DNA of 7,722 bases from CAZBGL01 sp964491375 (GCA_964491375.1 CAZBGL010000341.1:1-7722); one strand, 5' to 3'; counted from the first letter of the stretch, positions 1 to 6,819 are shown. Numbers and translations: made by a program. Notes: generated from the sequence alone by a model not told the origin.

Positions 1-38
1 AGGAGGAGAGCCCCATGGGGATTGCGACTTTGCGCGTA

Positions 39-55
39 CCGACCTTTACGGTCGG
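39..55. repeat. Inverted repeat inside the spacer
   Basis: CCGACC (39-44) and GGTCGG (50-55) form a perfect 6-bp stem with a 5-nt loop, TTTAC. It lies wholly within the spacer, so it reflects the captured sequence and not the repeat. Its origin (RNA hairpin, terminator or operator) cannot be told from this window. Confidence 0.7.
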
Positions 56-68
56 CCCGGCTCCCAAT

Positions 69-85
69 AGGAGGAGAGCCCCATG
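69..85 (+). promoter_or_regulatory. Shine-Dalgarno and ATG inside the last CRISPR repeat
   Basis: AGGAGG at 69-74 is followed, after 8 nt, by ATG at 83. This is a textbook initiation site lying entirely in the CRISPR repeat. From 83 the frame is open for 27 codons and joins the Cas6-RT-Cas1 frame at its internal ATG (164). The extension is Gly/Arg-rich and resembles no Cas6 N-terminus, so I prefer 164 as the main start, but initiation here would give a 904-residue form. The matching site in the first repeat (AGGAGG 1-6, ATG 15) opens a 50-codon frame whose TGA (165-167) overlaps the ATG at 164. Confidence 0.45.
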
Positions 86-163
86 GGGATTGCGACCGGG
101 CTCCAGGGTCGTCTCGGCAGGGGGGAGGGACGCGGGAGCGCCGGGAGGGGCGAGGGGGATAGG

Positions 164-2797
164 ATGAACGGCTGGCTGGGTGCCCTGCGCTGGTTCCGCG
201 TGCGGTGCATGCTGCGGTGCACGGCCGAGCCTCCCGAGGGGGCGAGGGTGCCGGCCTACCGGGTGATGGAGTCGGTGCGCAAGGGCGTGGCCCGGGAGGC
301 CGGGACGGCTCCGCCCGACTTTTTCCACGTGCAGGGCCGCGGCCTGGGATACGCGGCGGCCCGAGGCGACCGGGTGCCGGTGGCGTTCTTCTTCTGCACG
401 GCCCCGGCCGAGGCCGCCGAGGCGTGGCGGCGCGGGCTGGAACGGTGGTTCGCCCCCGGCGGGCAGGGCCGCAACTTCGAGATCGTCGACCTGGGCCCGG
501 TGGAGGCCCGTTCGTACCGGGTGCTGCTGGACGAGGGGCCGGCCATGCCCCCGCAAGGGGAGGTGTGCCTGGAGTTCCTCATGCCCGTGCCGTTCCGGCC
601 GGGGCCGGGCAAGCCCCGCGAGCACCTGGATGCACGGGGCCTGGGGGCGCTGCTCGGGGCCCGCGTGCGGCGCCTGTTCGGCACGGCCCCCGAGACCGAC
701 GGGGCGTGCCAGGGGCTTTCGGTGCTGTCGCACTACTGGCGCTACGTGAAGCAAGGCCACGCGTCGGGCTCGCAGCGGGGCGAGGCCCAGTGGGTGAAGG
801 GGTGCGCGGGCCGGCTGTACCTGCGGGGCCGCCTGGAGGGGATCGCGCCCCTCGTGACGCTTTGCCGCGAGCTCCACGCGGGCCCAAAGCTGTCGAACGC
901 CCAGGGCTACTACCGGGTGCTCCCGTCGGCCCCGCCGTACTTCGCACCGGCCCTGGCCGGCGCGCAGGGCGTGGCCGCGGCGTGCCGCGACGTTCTGGCC
1001 CGCCACGACGGCGCGGCCGCCCAGCTCGTCCGGGAGCCGGGCGGGCGGTTCGACGAGGCGTCCTTTGCCGCCGCCCTGGCCGGGGAGTTGCGCGCGGGCA
1101 CGTACCGGCCCGAGCCCCACGCGGCGTTCTGCGTGGCCAAGCCCGACGGGTCGGAACGGCTGGTGGAACGGCCGGCGTACCGCGACATGGTGGTGTACCG
1201 GCACCTGCTGCGGATCCTGTCGCCCGTGTTCGACCGGATGTTCGAGGAGGGCTCGGTGGGGTTCCGCAAGGGCCGCTCCCGCCACCGGGCGGCCCGCATG
1301 GTGGAGCGGGCCCTGGCCGACGGCTACCGGTACGTGGTGGAGTCGGACATCGAGGACTTCTTCCCCTCGGTGGACCTGGGACGGCTCGAGACCCTGCTGG
1401 ACGGGTGCATCCCGGCCGCGGACACGGCCCTGCGCCGGGTCCTCCACACGGTGCTGTGGAACGGGTACGTGCTGAACGGCCGGTTCCACCCGCGGGAGCG
1501 CGGCCTCCCCCAGGGGAGCCCCCTGTCGCCCCTTCTGGCCAACCTGTACCTGGACGCCTTCGACGAGGCCCTGCAGGCCGCCGGGGTCCGGCTGGTCCGG
1601 TACGCGGACGACTTCGTGGTGATGGCCCGTACCCGGCGGGACGCGGAGCGGGTGCTCCTGCAGGCCGAGGCGTGCCTGGAACACCTGGGCCTGGCGCTCA
1701 ACCGGGCCAAGACGGCCATCCGGGACGCGGGCGAGGGGTTCGAGTTCCTGGGGGTGCGGTTCGGGGAGGACGGCGTGCGGGTGCTGCCCGAGGACGCGTC
1801 GGCCGCCCGGCGGGTGCGCAAGCCCCTGTACGTGACCGAGCCGTACGTGTTCCTGGCCCTGGACGGCGAGGCCCTGGAGGTGCGGCGCCGCGGCGAGGTG
1901 GTCCGGTCGCTGCCGCTGCGAAGGCTCAGCGAGGTGGTGGTGCTGGGCAGCGCGGTGCTCTCCACGGCCCTGGTGGGCCGGTGCGTGCGCATGAAGATCC
2001 CGTTCGTGATCGGCTCGGGTACCGGGTACCACATGGCCACGGTCCGGCCCGAGTCCAAGCGGCACTACGAGGTGGCCCACCGGCACGCCGGCCGCTTCGA
2101 GGCCCTGTCGGAGACCGAGCGGCTGGTGATCGCCAAGGCGTTCGCCGCGAGCAAGCTGCGCAACTACGCGGCCTGGTTCCGCAGGGCCCGCGTGGCGGGC
2201 TCGTGCACCGATGCCGCCGAGCTCGACGCGGCCGCGGCACGGGTCGAGGCGGCCGCGAGCGTGGACGAGGTGCGGGGCCTCGAGGGGGCCGCGGCCCGGC
2301 GGGTGTACGCGTGGATGGCCCGGGCCGTGAAGCACGAGCCGTTCCGCCTGGCCCGCCGGGAGCCCCGCCGGCGGGCCGACCGGATGAACGCGCTGCTCGA
2401 CCTGGGCTACTACCTGCTGTTCACCCGGGTGAACGCCGCCCTGCGCGCCGCGGGCCTGAACCCGTACCTGGGCTTCCTCCACAGCCACCGGGACAACTAC
2501 GAGTCCCTGGCGTGCGACGTGCAGGAGCTGTTCCGGCCCCACGTGGACCGGCTGGCGGTGCGGCTGGTGAACCTGGGGGCGGTCAGGCCCGGGGACTTCG
2601 TGCGCTCCGACCGGGGGTGGCACCTGAAACGCGACGCGGTGCAGCGGGTGATCCTGCAGTTCGAGGCCGAGATGGGCCGGCGGCCCGGGAACGGCCGCCC
2701 GACCCTGGAGGAGAGCCTGCACCGGCAGGTGGAGGGACTCCGGGACTGGGCCCTCGGCCGGGAGGGGTTGAGCGTCTACACCTGGGAGGCGGCATGA
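164..2797 (+). CDS. cas6-RT-cas1: Cas6-reverse transcriptase-Cas1 fusion protein
   Basis: A three-domain, 877-residue CRISPR adaptation protein. Residues 1 to about 255 look like Cas6: a Gly-rich FHVQGRGLGY element near 54-63 and a C-terminal Cas6 signature around 210-251 (GRLYLRG, then HAGPK...GYYRV). Residues about 290-535 are a group II intron-like reverse transcriptase: DIEDFF at 395 (motif A), GLPQGSP at 447-453 (motif B), YADD at 480-483 (motif C), NRAK (motif D) and FLGVRF near 528 (motif E). Residues about 553-877 are Cas1, with metal ligands Glu707 (EGAAARRVY), His773 (GFLH), Asp785 and Glu788 (DVQELFRP). All catalytic residues are present. Known members of this fusion process pre-crRNA and take spacers from RNA. 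Start 164 is chosen because GAGGGGG lies 5 nt upstream and the 27 codons back to ATG 83 are low-complexity and partly CRISPR repeat. The stop overlaps cas2. Confidence 0.95.
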   Translation: MNGWLGALRWFRVRCMLRCTAEPPEGARVPAYRVMESVRKGVAREAGTAPPDFFHVQGRGLGYAAARGDRVPVAFFFCTAPAEAAEAWRRGLERWFAPGGQGRNFEIVDLGPVEARSYRVLLDEGPAMPPQGEVCLEFLMPVPFRPGPGKPREHLDARGLGALLGARVRRLFGTAPETDGACQGLSVLSHYWRYVKQGHASGSQRGEAQWVKGCAGRLYLRGRLEGIAPLVTLCRELHAGPKLSNAQGYYRVLPSAPPYFAPALAGAQGVAAACRDVLARHDGAAAQLVREPGGRFDEASFAAALAGELRAGTYRPEPHAAFCVAKPDGSERLVERPAYRDMVVYRHLLRILSPVFDRMFEEGSVGFRKGRSRHRAARMVERALADGYRYVVESDIEDFFPSVDLGRLETLLDGCIPAADTALRRVLHTVLWNGYVLNGRFHPRERGLPQGSPLSPLLANLYLDAFDEALQAAGVRLVRYADDFVVMARTRRDAERVLLQAEACLEHLGLALNRAKTAIRDAGEGFEFLGVRFGEDGVRVLPEDASAARRVRKPLYVTEPYVFLALDGEALEVRRRGEVVRSLPLRRLSEVVVLGSAVLSTALVGRCVRMKIPFVIGSGTGYHMATVRPESKRHYEVAHRHAGRFEALSETERLVIAKAFAASKLRNYAAWFRRARVAGSCTDAAELDAAAARVEAAASVDEVRGLEGAAARRVYAWMARAVKHEPFRLARREPRRRADRMNALLDLGYYLLFTRVNAALRAAGLNPYLGFLHSHRDNYESLACDVQELFRPHVDRLAVRLVNLGAVRPGDFVRSDRGWHLKRDAVQRVILQFEAEMGRRPGNGRPTLEESLHRQVEGLRDWALGREGLSVYTWEAA

Positions 2798-3081
2798 CCA
2801 GGGCGGCGGACTACGCGGTGGTGTACGACCTTTCCTGCGACCGGGAGCGCGCCCGGGTGGACCGGCTGCTCCAGGGGTACGGGTTCCGGGTGCAGAAGAG
2901 CGTGTTCGAGTGCCGGCTCACCCGCCGGCAGCGCGACGAACTGGTGGCCCGGCTGGAACGGCTCGGGCTCCGGACCGGGTTCGTCAAGGTGTACCGGCTG
3001 GACGGGGCGGCGGCCCGGCCCGTGGTGGGCCGCGTGCCGGAAGGGGCTTGCCCGGATGACCACGGCGCGTTCGTGGTGTAA
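2794..3081 (+). CDS. cas2: CRISPR-associated protein Cas2
   Basis: A 95-residue Cas2, of normal length. It shows the family's first strand with its acidic residue (VVYDLS, Asp12), the basic helix DRERARVDRLL, and the conserved YGFRVQKSVFE segment (29-39). Cas2 is the dimeric core between two Cas1 dimers in the spacer integration complex. ATG 2794 overlaps the stop of the Cas6-RT-Cas1 gene (ATGA), so the two are probably translationally coupled, and they are expected to form one integrase. The C-terminal tail (about residues 70-95) is less conserved and ends GAFVV. Its last 26 nt also encode the start of the next gene. Confidence 0.95.
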   Translation: MTRAADYAVVYDLSCDRERARVDRLLQGYGFRVQKSVFECRLTRRQRDELVARLERLGLRTGFVKVYRLDGAAARPVVGRVPEGACPDDHGAFVV

Positions 3082-3802
3082 GGGACCGCCCCGCACGCGT
3101 GGCGACCAGGGCGGAGACGCCAGCCGGTACGGAGAGGACCGGGCCCTGGTCGAGAGGGTCGTGTCGGGCCTGCGGGCGGGCCGGGCGGACGGTGTGGGGG
3201 AACTGTACCGCCGGTACCACGGGGTGCTGATGGCCTATGCGTGCGTGCGCACCCGGGACCCCCACCTGGCCGGCGACGTGGTGGGCACGCTGTGGGTCCG
3301 CGTGATGGAGCGGGGCGTGCTGGAACGGTACGCGGGCAGGGCCTCGCTGCGCAGCTACCTGCTGACGATCGTGGAGTACATGGTGCGGGACGCGCTGAGG
3401 GCGAGGGGCCGGCAGGCCCCGGGGGACGGGGTGGGGGGAACGGGCCCGTGGGAGGCCGTGGGCGAACCGCCGGACCGGCTGGCCCTGGGGGAGGAGCGCG
3501 ACCGGCTGGTGCGCGAGATCGTGGGGCAGACCCTGCTGGAGCTTTCGGAGGAACACCCCCGGTGCGCCCTGATCGTGTGGATGCGGCTGGCTGGGCTCCC
3601 GTACCGCGAGATCGCCCGCATCGAGCTCGCACGGGAGCAGGCCGGCGTCGAGCCGTCGCCCCGGGCGCTCCAGCGGCGCACCCTCGCCGTCAAAAAGCTG
3701 ACGACCCGCCGGAACCCCCCGGGGTGCCTGGCGCGGTTCCGAAGGATTCACCAACGTGTGCTCGAGGACCGGGGCCTGGAGCCGGAGGACCTGTTCGGCT
3801 GA
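3056..3802 (+). CDS. ECF-like sigma-70 family factor
   Basis: A 248-residue protein with the two-domain layout of ECF sigma factors. Region 2 spans about residues 30-115 (VGELYRRYHGVLMAYA, then GTLWVRVMER and SLRSYLLTIVEYMVRDAL), where -10 promoter binding and core contact occur. An acidic, Gly/Pro-rich linker follows. Region 4 spans about 155-217, with a helix-turn-helix beginning GLPYREIARIE and ending ALQRRTLAVKKL. The turn is about 8 residues longer than in common ECF factors. A basic then acidic tail (218-248) follows. ATG 3056 is chosen because GGAAGGGG ends about 9 nt upstream and no later start would keep region 2 intact. It overlaps the end of cas2 by 26 nt, so the two are probably in one operon. 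The next gene encodes a candidate anti-sigma. The fold is clear; the target promoters are unknown. Confidence 0.82.
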   Translation: MTTARSWCKGPPRTRGDQGGDASRYGEDRALVERVVSGLRAGRADGVGELYRRYHGVLMAYACVRTRDPHLAGDVVGTLWVRVMERGVLERYAGRASLRSYLLTIVEYMVRDALRARGRQAPGDGVGGTGPWEAVGEPPDRLALGEERDRLVREIVGQTLLELSEEHPRCALIVWMRLAGLPYREIARIELAREQAGVEPSPRALQRRTLAVKKLTTRRNPPGCLARFRRIHQRVLEDRGLEPEDLFG

Positions 3803-3827
3803 GCCGGGTGGGGTGAGGAGGTGCGGG

Positions 3828-4670
3828 ATGAAACCCGATGCGGAGCGCGTGTCCAGGGCCGGCCGCAGGGGGGGCGACCCGTTCCTGGGCCGGGCGGCCA
3901 GGACGCTGGAGGGGGTGGAACCGGTTCCCCGGTGCCCGCGCACCCCGGCGGCGTTGGCCGCGGCAGCGGGAGAGCTGGCGCGGGGGGTGGCCGAGCGCGT
4001 CCGGCGCCACGCCACCGGGTGCCCCGCGTGCCTGGAGGCGTACCTGGCGGCCCGGGCGGCCGGCGAGGCCGGGGGAGGTGCGAACGAGCCGGTTGCGGCA
4101 CTCGGCCGGCGCGGCTCGGTGGCCGGGCGGGAGGCGGTGGACGAGGCCACGGCGGCCTGGGAGGCGGTGTTCGGCTCGCCCTGGCTGCGTTACGTGTCGG
4201 CCGAGGCCTTCCGGGCGGACGTGGAGGCCGCCGGAGGGGGACTCGAACTGGCCCCTGCCGGGCACTGGCCCGAGGTCCCTGCCGGAGGCCCCGACTGGGC
4301 CGGCGCGCTGCTCGCGGCGCGGCTTCCGCCCGTGCTGGAGGCCGACTCCGAGGCCGAGACCGCCGCGTGGGGCCTGCTGGTGCGGGCGGAGGGCGGCCGG
4401 GTCCGGTCCATCGCGCCCTTTTCCGTGGCGGTCACCCACCGGGACCGGGACGAGCGCGGGCTGGTGGTGAGCGGCCGGCTCCCGCCCGGGCGGTACCCGG
4501 TGGACCCCGCGGCCGACGTGCGGTGTGCGTGGATCGCGAGCGACGGGAGGCTGTGGTCGCCGATGCGGTTCCGGCTGGACCGGGCCGAGGGGTTCCTGGT
4601 GGCCCGTTTCCAGGCGGGGGCCGGGCCCGGGGGCGAGCTTCGGGTCCTGGTGCTGGAGCCCGGGGACTGA
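3828..4670 (+). CDS. Probable zinc-binding anti-sigma factor, soluble
   Basis: A 280-residue protein. Its N-terminal part carries a complete zinc anti-sigma (zf-HC2 type) ligand set: Cys36, His61, Cys65 and Cys68, in the usual order C-x24-H-x3-C-x2-C, with a GELARGV helix between. Such domains hold ECF sigma factors inactive, and the sigma gene ends 25 nt upstream, so it is the obvious partner. Unlike many anti-sigmas, no transmembrane helix is visible. Residues about 100-280 form a globular, probably beta-rich domain I do not recognise (strands such as LVVSGRLP and MRFRLDRAEGFLVARF). ATG 3828 has GAGGAG at 3815-3820. A soluble anti-sigma suggests sensing or destruction in the cytoplasm, and the protease-like gene immediately downstream is a candidate for cleaving it. 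The zinc motif is clear; the anti-sigma role is inferred from motif and position. Confidence 0.72.
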   Translation: MKPDAERVSRAGRRGGDPFLGRAARTLEGVEPVPRCPRTPAALAAAAGELARGVAERVRRHATGCPACLEAYLAARAAGEAGGGANEPVAALGRRGSVAGREAVDEATAAWEAVFGSPWLRYVSAEAFRADVEAAGGGLELAPAGHWPEVPAGGPDWAGALLAARLPPVLEADSEAETAAWGLLVRAEGGRVRSIAPFSVAVTHRDRDERGLVVSGRLPPGRYPVDPAADVRCAWIASDGRLWSPMRFRLDRAEGFLVARFQAGAGPGGELRVLVLEPGD

Positions 4671-4692
4671 GGCGCGGAACCGGGGGTGCACG

Positions 4693-6750
4693 GTGTGCGC
4701 GCGGGTCCCGTGGCGGCACACCCTGTTCCTGGCCAGGGAGGGCGAGCCCGAAACGGCGGCCCGGGACCTGGCGCGGCCGGGACGCGTTGCGTGGCCGCAG
4801 GAGCCCGAGACCCTGGAGTTCGCCCGGGCGGAGGTGCGCGACGCCCTTCCGCGCCGCCTGCACCCCCTGGTGGACCTGTCGGTGGCCGGTTCCCTGCTCC
4901 TGGAGCCTTCTCCTCGGGCTCCGGGGTTCCCCCCGTTTCCCGTGGCCGAACGGTTGCTGGGCCGCCCGTGGGCGCGTGCGCGGGCCGGCCGGTGGGCGTC
5001 CGCGCCCGTGCCCGTGATCCGGCACGGGCGGGGCGCGGTGGTGTACTGCCTCGTGGGTGCCCTTCCCGGGGCGCCGGCCGCCCCGGTGCCCTCCTGGGCG
5101 AAGAGGGTGATGGGGCCCGAGGCGGTGGGCGAGGTGGGCGAGGCGTTCGGGGCGGCCCGGTTCACGGCGGGCCGGATGGCCGACCTGGTCGCCGTGCCCG
5201 TGCTCGCACCGGGAGGGGGCGTGTTGCGGGAACACTCCCTGGGGCTGCCCCTGGCCCTGGCCGCCCTGGCGGCCCTCGGCGGTAGGCGGTTCCCCGGGGG
5301 GGTGGCCGCCACGGGCAACGTGGACCCGGCAGGGGGGGTGCGCGCCGTTCCGGCCGGGGGGCTGGAGCCCAAGGCCCGGGCCGTGCGGGAATCGGGGTGC
5401 CGGCTGTTCCTGTATCCCGGGGCCGCGGGGCCGCCCCCTGCGGTTCCGGGCCTTGAGTCCGTGGGGGTGGCGGGGCTGGAACAGGCGTGGCGGTGGGCTC
5501 GTCTGTACCCGGCCGGCCGGGTGGGCGACCTTCGGTGCCTGGGGGCGGCGCTGGAGGAACCGGCGTGCCTTGCCGCCCGGTGCGGGCGGCTGTCCGCCGA
5601 GGAGCTGGCGTGGTGCCGCGACCAGGGGCTGCTGGCCCGGGTGGCCCGCCGCGCGGCGGGCCGGCCCGAGGTGGTCCGGGAGCTCGTGCGTCGGCTCGAG
5701 GCGTGCCTGGAGGCCGAGCCGCCCCACTTGGAACGGGCGGCCGTGCTCGCGGGGGTGCTGGGGGGAGACGAGTGCCTGGAGGCCGTGGGCCGGGTCTCTC
5801 CGGCCGCGGCGTTCGCGTGGTGCTCGGCCCGGTCCGCCGTGGCCACGGCCCTGGAACGGTGGGGAGAGGCGCAGCAGTGGGCGGACCGGGCCGAAGAGTT
5901 CGGCCACGGGGCGCGGCGGGCCGACCCGGACGCGTGGCCGCGGTTCCTGGCCCGAAGGGTGCTGGCGGTCCGCGGCCCGGGGCCCGTTCCCGGGCCGCTG
6001 CCCCGGGGCGTGGCCCGGTGCCTCGCCCGTCGTCGGGCCGTGCAGCGCCTGCGCGGGGGGGTGGATCCCGTGCTGGGCGAATTGCTGGAGGCCCTGGGCC
6101 GGCACGCGGCCCGCCGGGGAGCCCGGCACGCCGCGGCGGCCCTGTGGTATTTCGACGCGGCGGCCCGCGCCTTCGGGAACGGCCGGGTGCCCGAGTGGAA
6201 GGCGGCGTGGCGACGCCTGCAGGGGTGGCGCGCCCTGGCGCTGCTGGACCTGGGCGATCCGGAGGCGGCCCGGCAGGCAGCCTGCGCCCACCTGGGAGGC
6301 GAGTCCTGGTGGTCGGTGCTGGCGCGGCGCTCCGCGCTGGAGCGACACGTCACGGTCCGGTGCCTGGCCGAGGGGTGCGGGCTTCCGGGTCGCGTCCCGG
6401 TCTTGGATCCGCTGGCTCACCTGCTGGAGCGCCCCGGCCCGGCCGTGCCCCCCCGCCACCTGTGGCTGTACAACGCCGGCCGGGTGTTCCTGGCGGAGCG
6501 CCGGGCCGACCTCGCCTGGCACGCATGGCGGAGCAGCGTGCTCGTGTGTCGGCGGTTTGCGGAACCGCCGGCCTCGGTGCTCCTTCCCCTGGCCGGCCTG
6601 GCCGCCCTGCAGCCCCTGGAGGCCGGCGACCTGGCCCTGGCCCGGCACGCCGCCGGGCGGTTGGGGGTCTCGCCGTCCGGCGGCCTGGGGCCGCTCTTCC
6701 ACACCCTGCGGATCTCCCCTTCGTCCCTCTTCCCGTTCGATGCCCGATGA
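4693..6750 (+). CDS. Lon (S16) protease-like domain fused to a helical TPR-like region
   Basis: A protein of about 685 residues. Residues about 100-250 match the Lon proteolytic domain: HSLGLPLALAALAALGG places Ser182 where Lon has PSAG, VAATGNVDPAGGVRAV matches the TGE-(I/V)-x-L-x-G-x-V strand pair, and GGLEPKARAV supplies Lys227. The Ser-Lys spacing of 45 is close to the 43 of E. coli Lon. No Walker motifs and no AAA+ domain are present. From about 270 to the end the protein is almost wholly alpha-helical, with repeated Ala/Leu/Trp-rich pairs such as WGEAQQWADRAEEFG and LGDPEAARQAA that resemble TPR units. I see no membrane helix, and no SAVED or CARF domain that I can recognise. GTG 4693 lies 22 nt after the anti-sigma stop with only a weak GGGGGTG upstream, so the start is uncertain. 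The likely role is a regulated protease acting on the neighbouring anti-sigma. Confidence 0.72.
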   Translation: MCARVPWRHTLFLAREGEPETAARDLARPGRVAWPQEPETLEFARAEVRDALPRRLHPLVDLSVAGSLLLEPSPRAPGFPPFPVAERLLGRPWARARAGRWASAPVPVIRHGRGAVVYCLVGALPGAPAAPVPSWAKRVMGPEAVGEVGEAFGAARFTAGRMADLVAVPVLAPGGGVLREHSLGLPLALAALAALGGRRFPGGVAATGNVDPAGGVRAVPAGGLEPKARAVRESGCRLFLYPGAAGPPPAVPGLESVGVAGLEQAWRWARLYPAGRVGDLRCLGAALEEPACLAARCGRLSAEELAWCRDQGLLARVARRAAGRPEVVRELVRRLEACLEAEPPHLERAAVLAGVLGGDECLEAVGRVSPAAAFAWCSARSAVATALERWGEAQQWADRAEEFGHGARRADPDAWPRFLARRVLAVRGPGPVPGPLPRGVARCLARRRAVQRLRGGVDPVLGELLEALGRHAARRGARHAAAALWYFDAAARAFGNGRVPEWKAAWRRLQGWRALALLDLGDPEAARQAACAHLGGESWWSVLARRSALERHVTVRCLAEGCGLPGRVPVLDPLAHLLERPGPAVPPRHLWLYNAGRVFLAERRADLAWHAWRSSVLVCRRFAEPPASVLLPLAGLAALQPLEAGDLALARHAAGRLGVSPSGGLGPLFHTLRISPSSLFPFDAR

Positions 6751-6763
6751 TCCGCCCTGGGGT

Positions 6764-6789
6764 GTCACCCGGGAGGCTCCAGGGGTGAC
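6764..6789. terminator. Hairpin after the protease gene, first of two
   Basis: GTCACCC (6764-6770) pairs with GGGTGAC (6783-6789) around a 12-nt loop. It lies 13 nt past the stop of the Lon-like gene. There is no T-tract, so it may be a weak or Rho-assisted terminator, or an mRNA-stabilising end. Confidence 0.4.
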
Positions 6790-6796
6790 CTATCCC

Positions 6797-6819
6797 ATGG
6801 AGCGTGCCCCGCGCTCCAT
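6797..6819. terminator. Hairpin after the protease gene, second of two
   Basis: ATGGAGCG (6797-6804) and CGCTCCAT (6812-6819) form a perfect 8-bp stem around a 7-nt loop, followed by six C and not by T. With the preceding hairpin it probably closes the CRISPR-sigma-protease transcript. An operator for the downstream gene is the alternative reading, since it is a clean inverted repeat about 50 nt before that gene. Confidence 0.45.

Larger units (their letters stand above)
1..96 (+). CRISPR. End of a CRISPR array: two repeats and one spacer
   Basis: Bases 1-28 recur exactly at 69-96, a period of 68. The second copy probably extends left to about 61, giving a repeat of about 36 nt and a spacer of about 32 nt (29-60); the left boundary cannot be fixed because the first copy is cut by the window edge. 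Each repeat contains CCCC-AT-GGGG (11-20 and 79-88), a short stem, followed by exactly eight bases, ATTGCGAC. This resembles the ATTGAAAC-type 3' ends of many type I and III repeats that become the crRNA 5' handle after Cas6 cleavage, so I read the array as transcribed on the + strand with its leader to the left. The last repeat is not degenerate over the 28 bases that can be compared. The Cas6 domain encoded just downstream is the likely processing enzyme. Confidence 0.9.

Noticed and set aside
39..55. Spacer hairpin as a tRNA anticodon arm
   Set aside because: A 5-bp stem with a 7-nt loop can be drawn, but neither strand gives a proper anticodon loop. One lacks U33 and the other has C at position 37 and would read a stop codon.
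129..163. A possible third, decayed CRISPR repeat one period downstream
   Set aside because: The GGAGGGG...GGGGGAT similarity is mostly purine-run coincidence. The hairpin and the ATTGCGAC tag are missing.
97..163. Gap between array and cas6-RT-cas1 as the CRISPR leader
   Set aside because: It is only 67 nt, G-rich, with no AT-rich leader character or promoter elements, and the repeat's handle orientation places the leader on the other side.
205..2793. Stop-free + frame covering nearly the whole Cas6-RT-Cas1 gene and running into cas2
   Set aside because: Only its last 95 codons (from 2794) look like a protein, namely Cas2. The upstream part is Gly/Pro/Arg repeat-like shadow sequence.
3690..6353. 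887-residue minus-strand open frame, and another at 4432-6768
   Set aside because: Both lie opposite the recognised sigma/anti-sigma/Lon-like genes. Their translations are Pro/Arg/Gly/Ala-rich with no domain signatures, as expected of shadow frames in high-GC DNA.
4693..6750. Calling the Lon-like protein CalpL outright
   Set aside because: Gene logic is similar, but no SAVED domain or N-terminal membrane helices are recognisable, and the C-terminal region looks TPR-like. Orthology would need a structure-based comparison.
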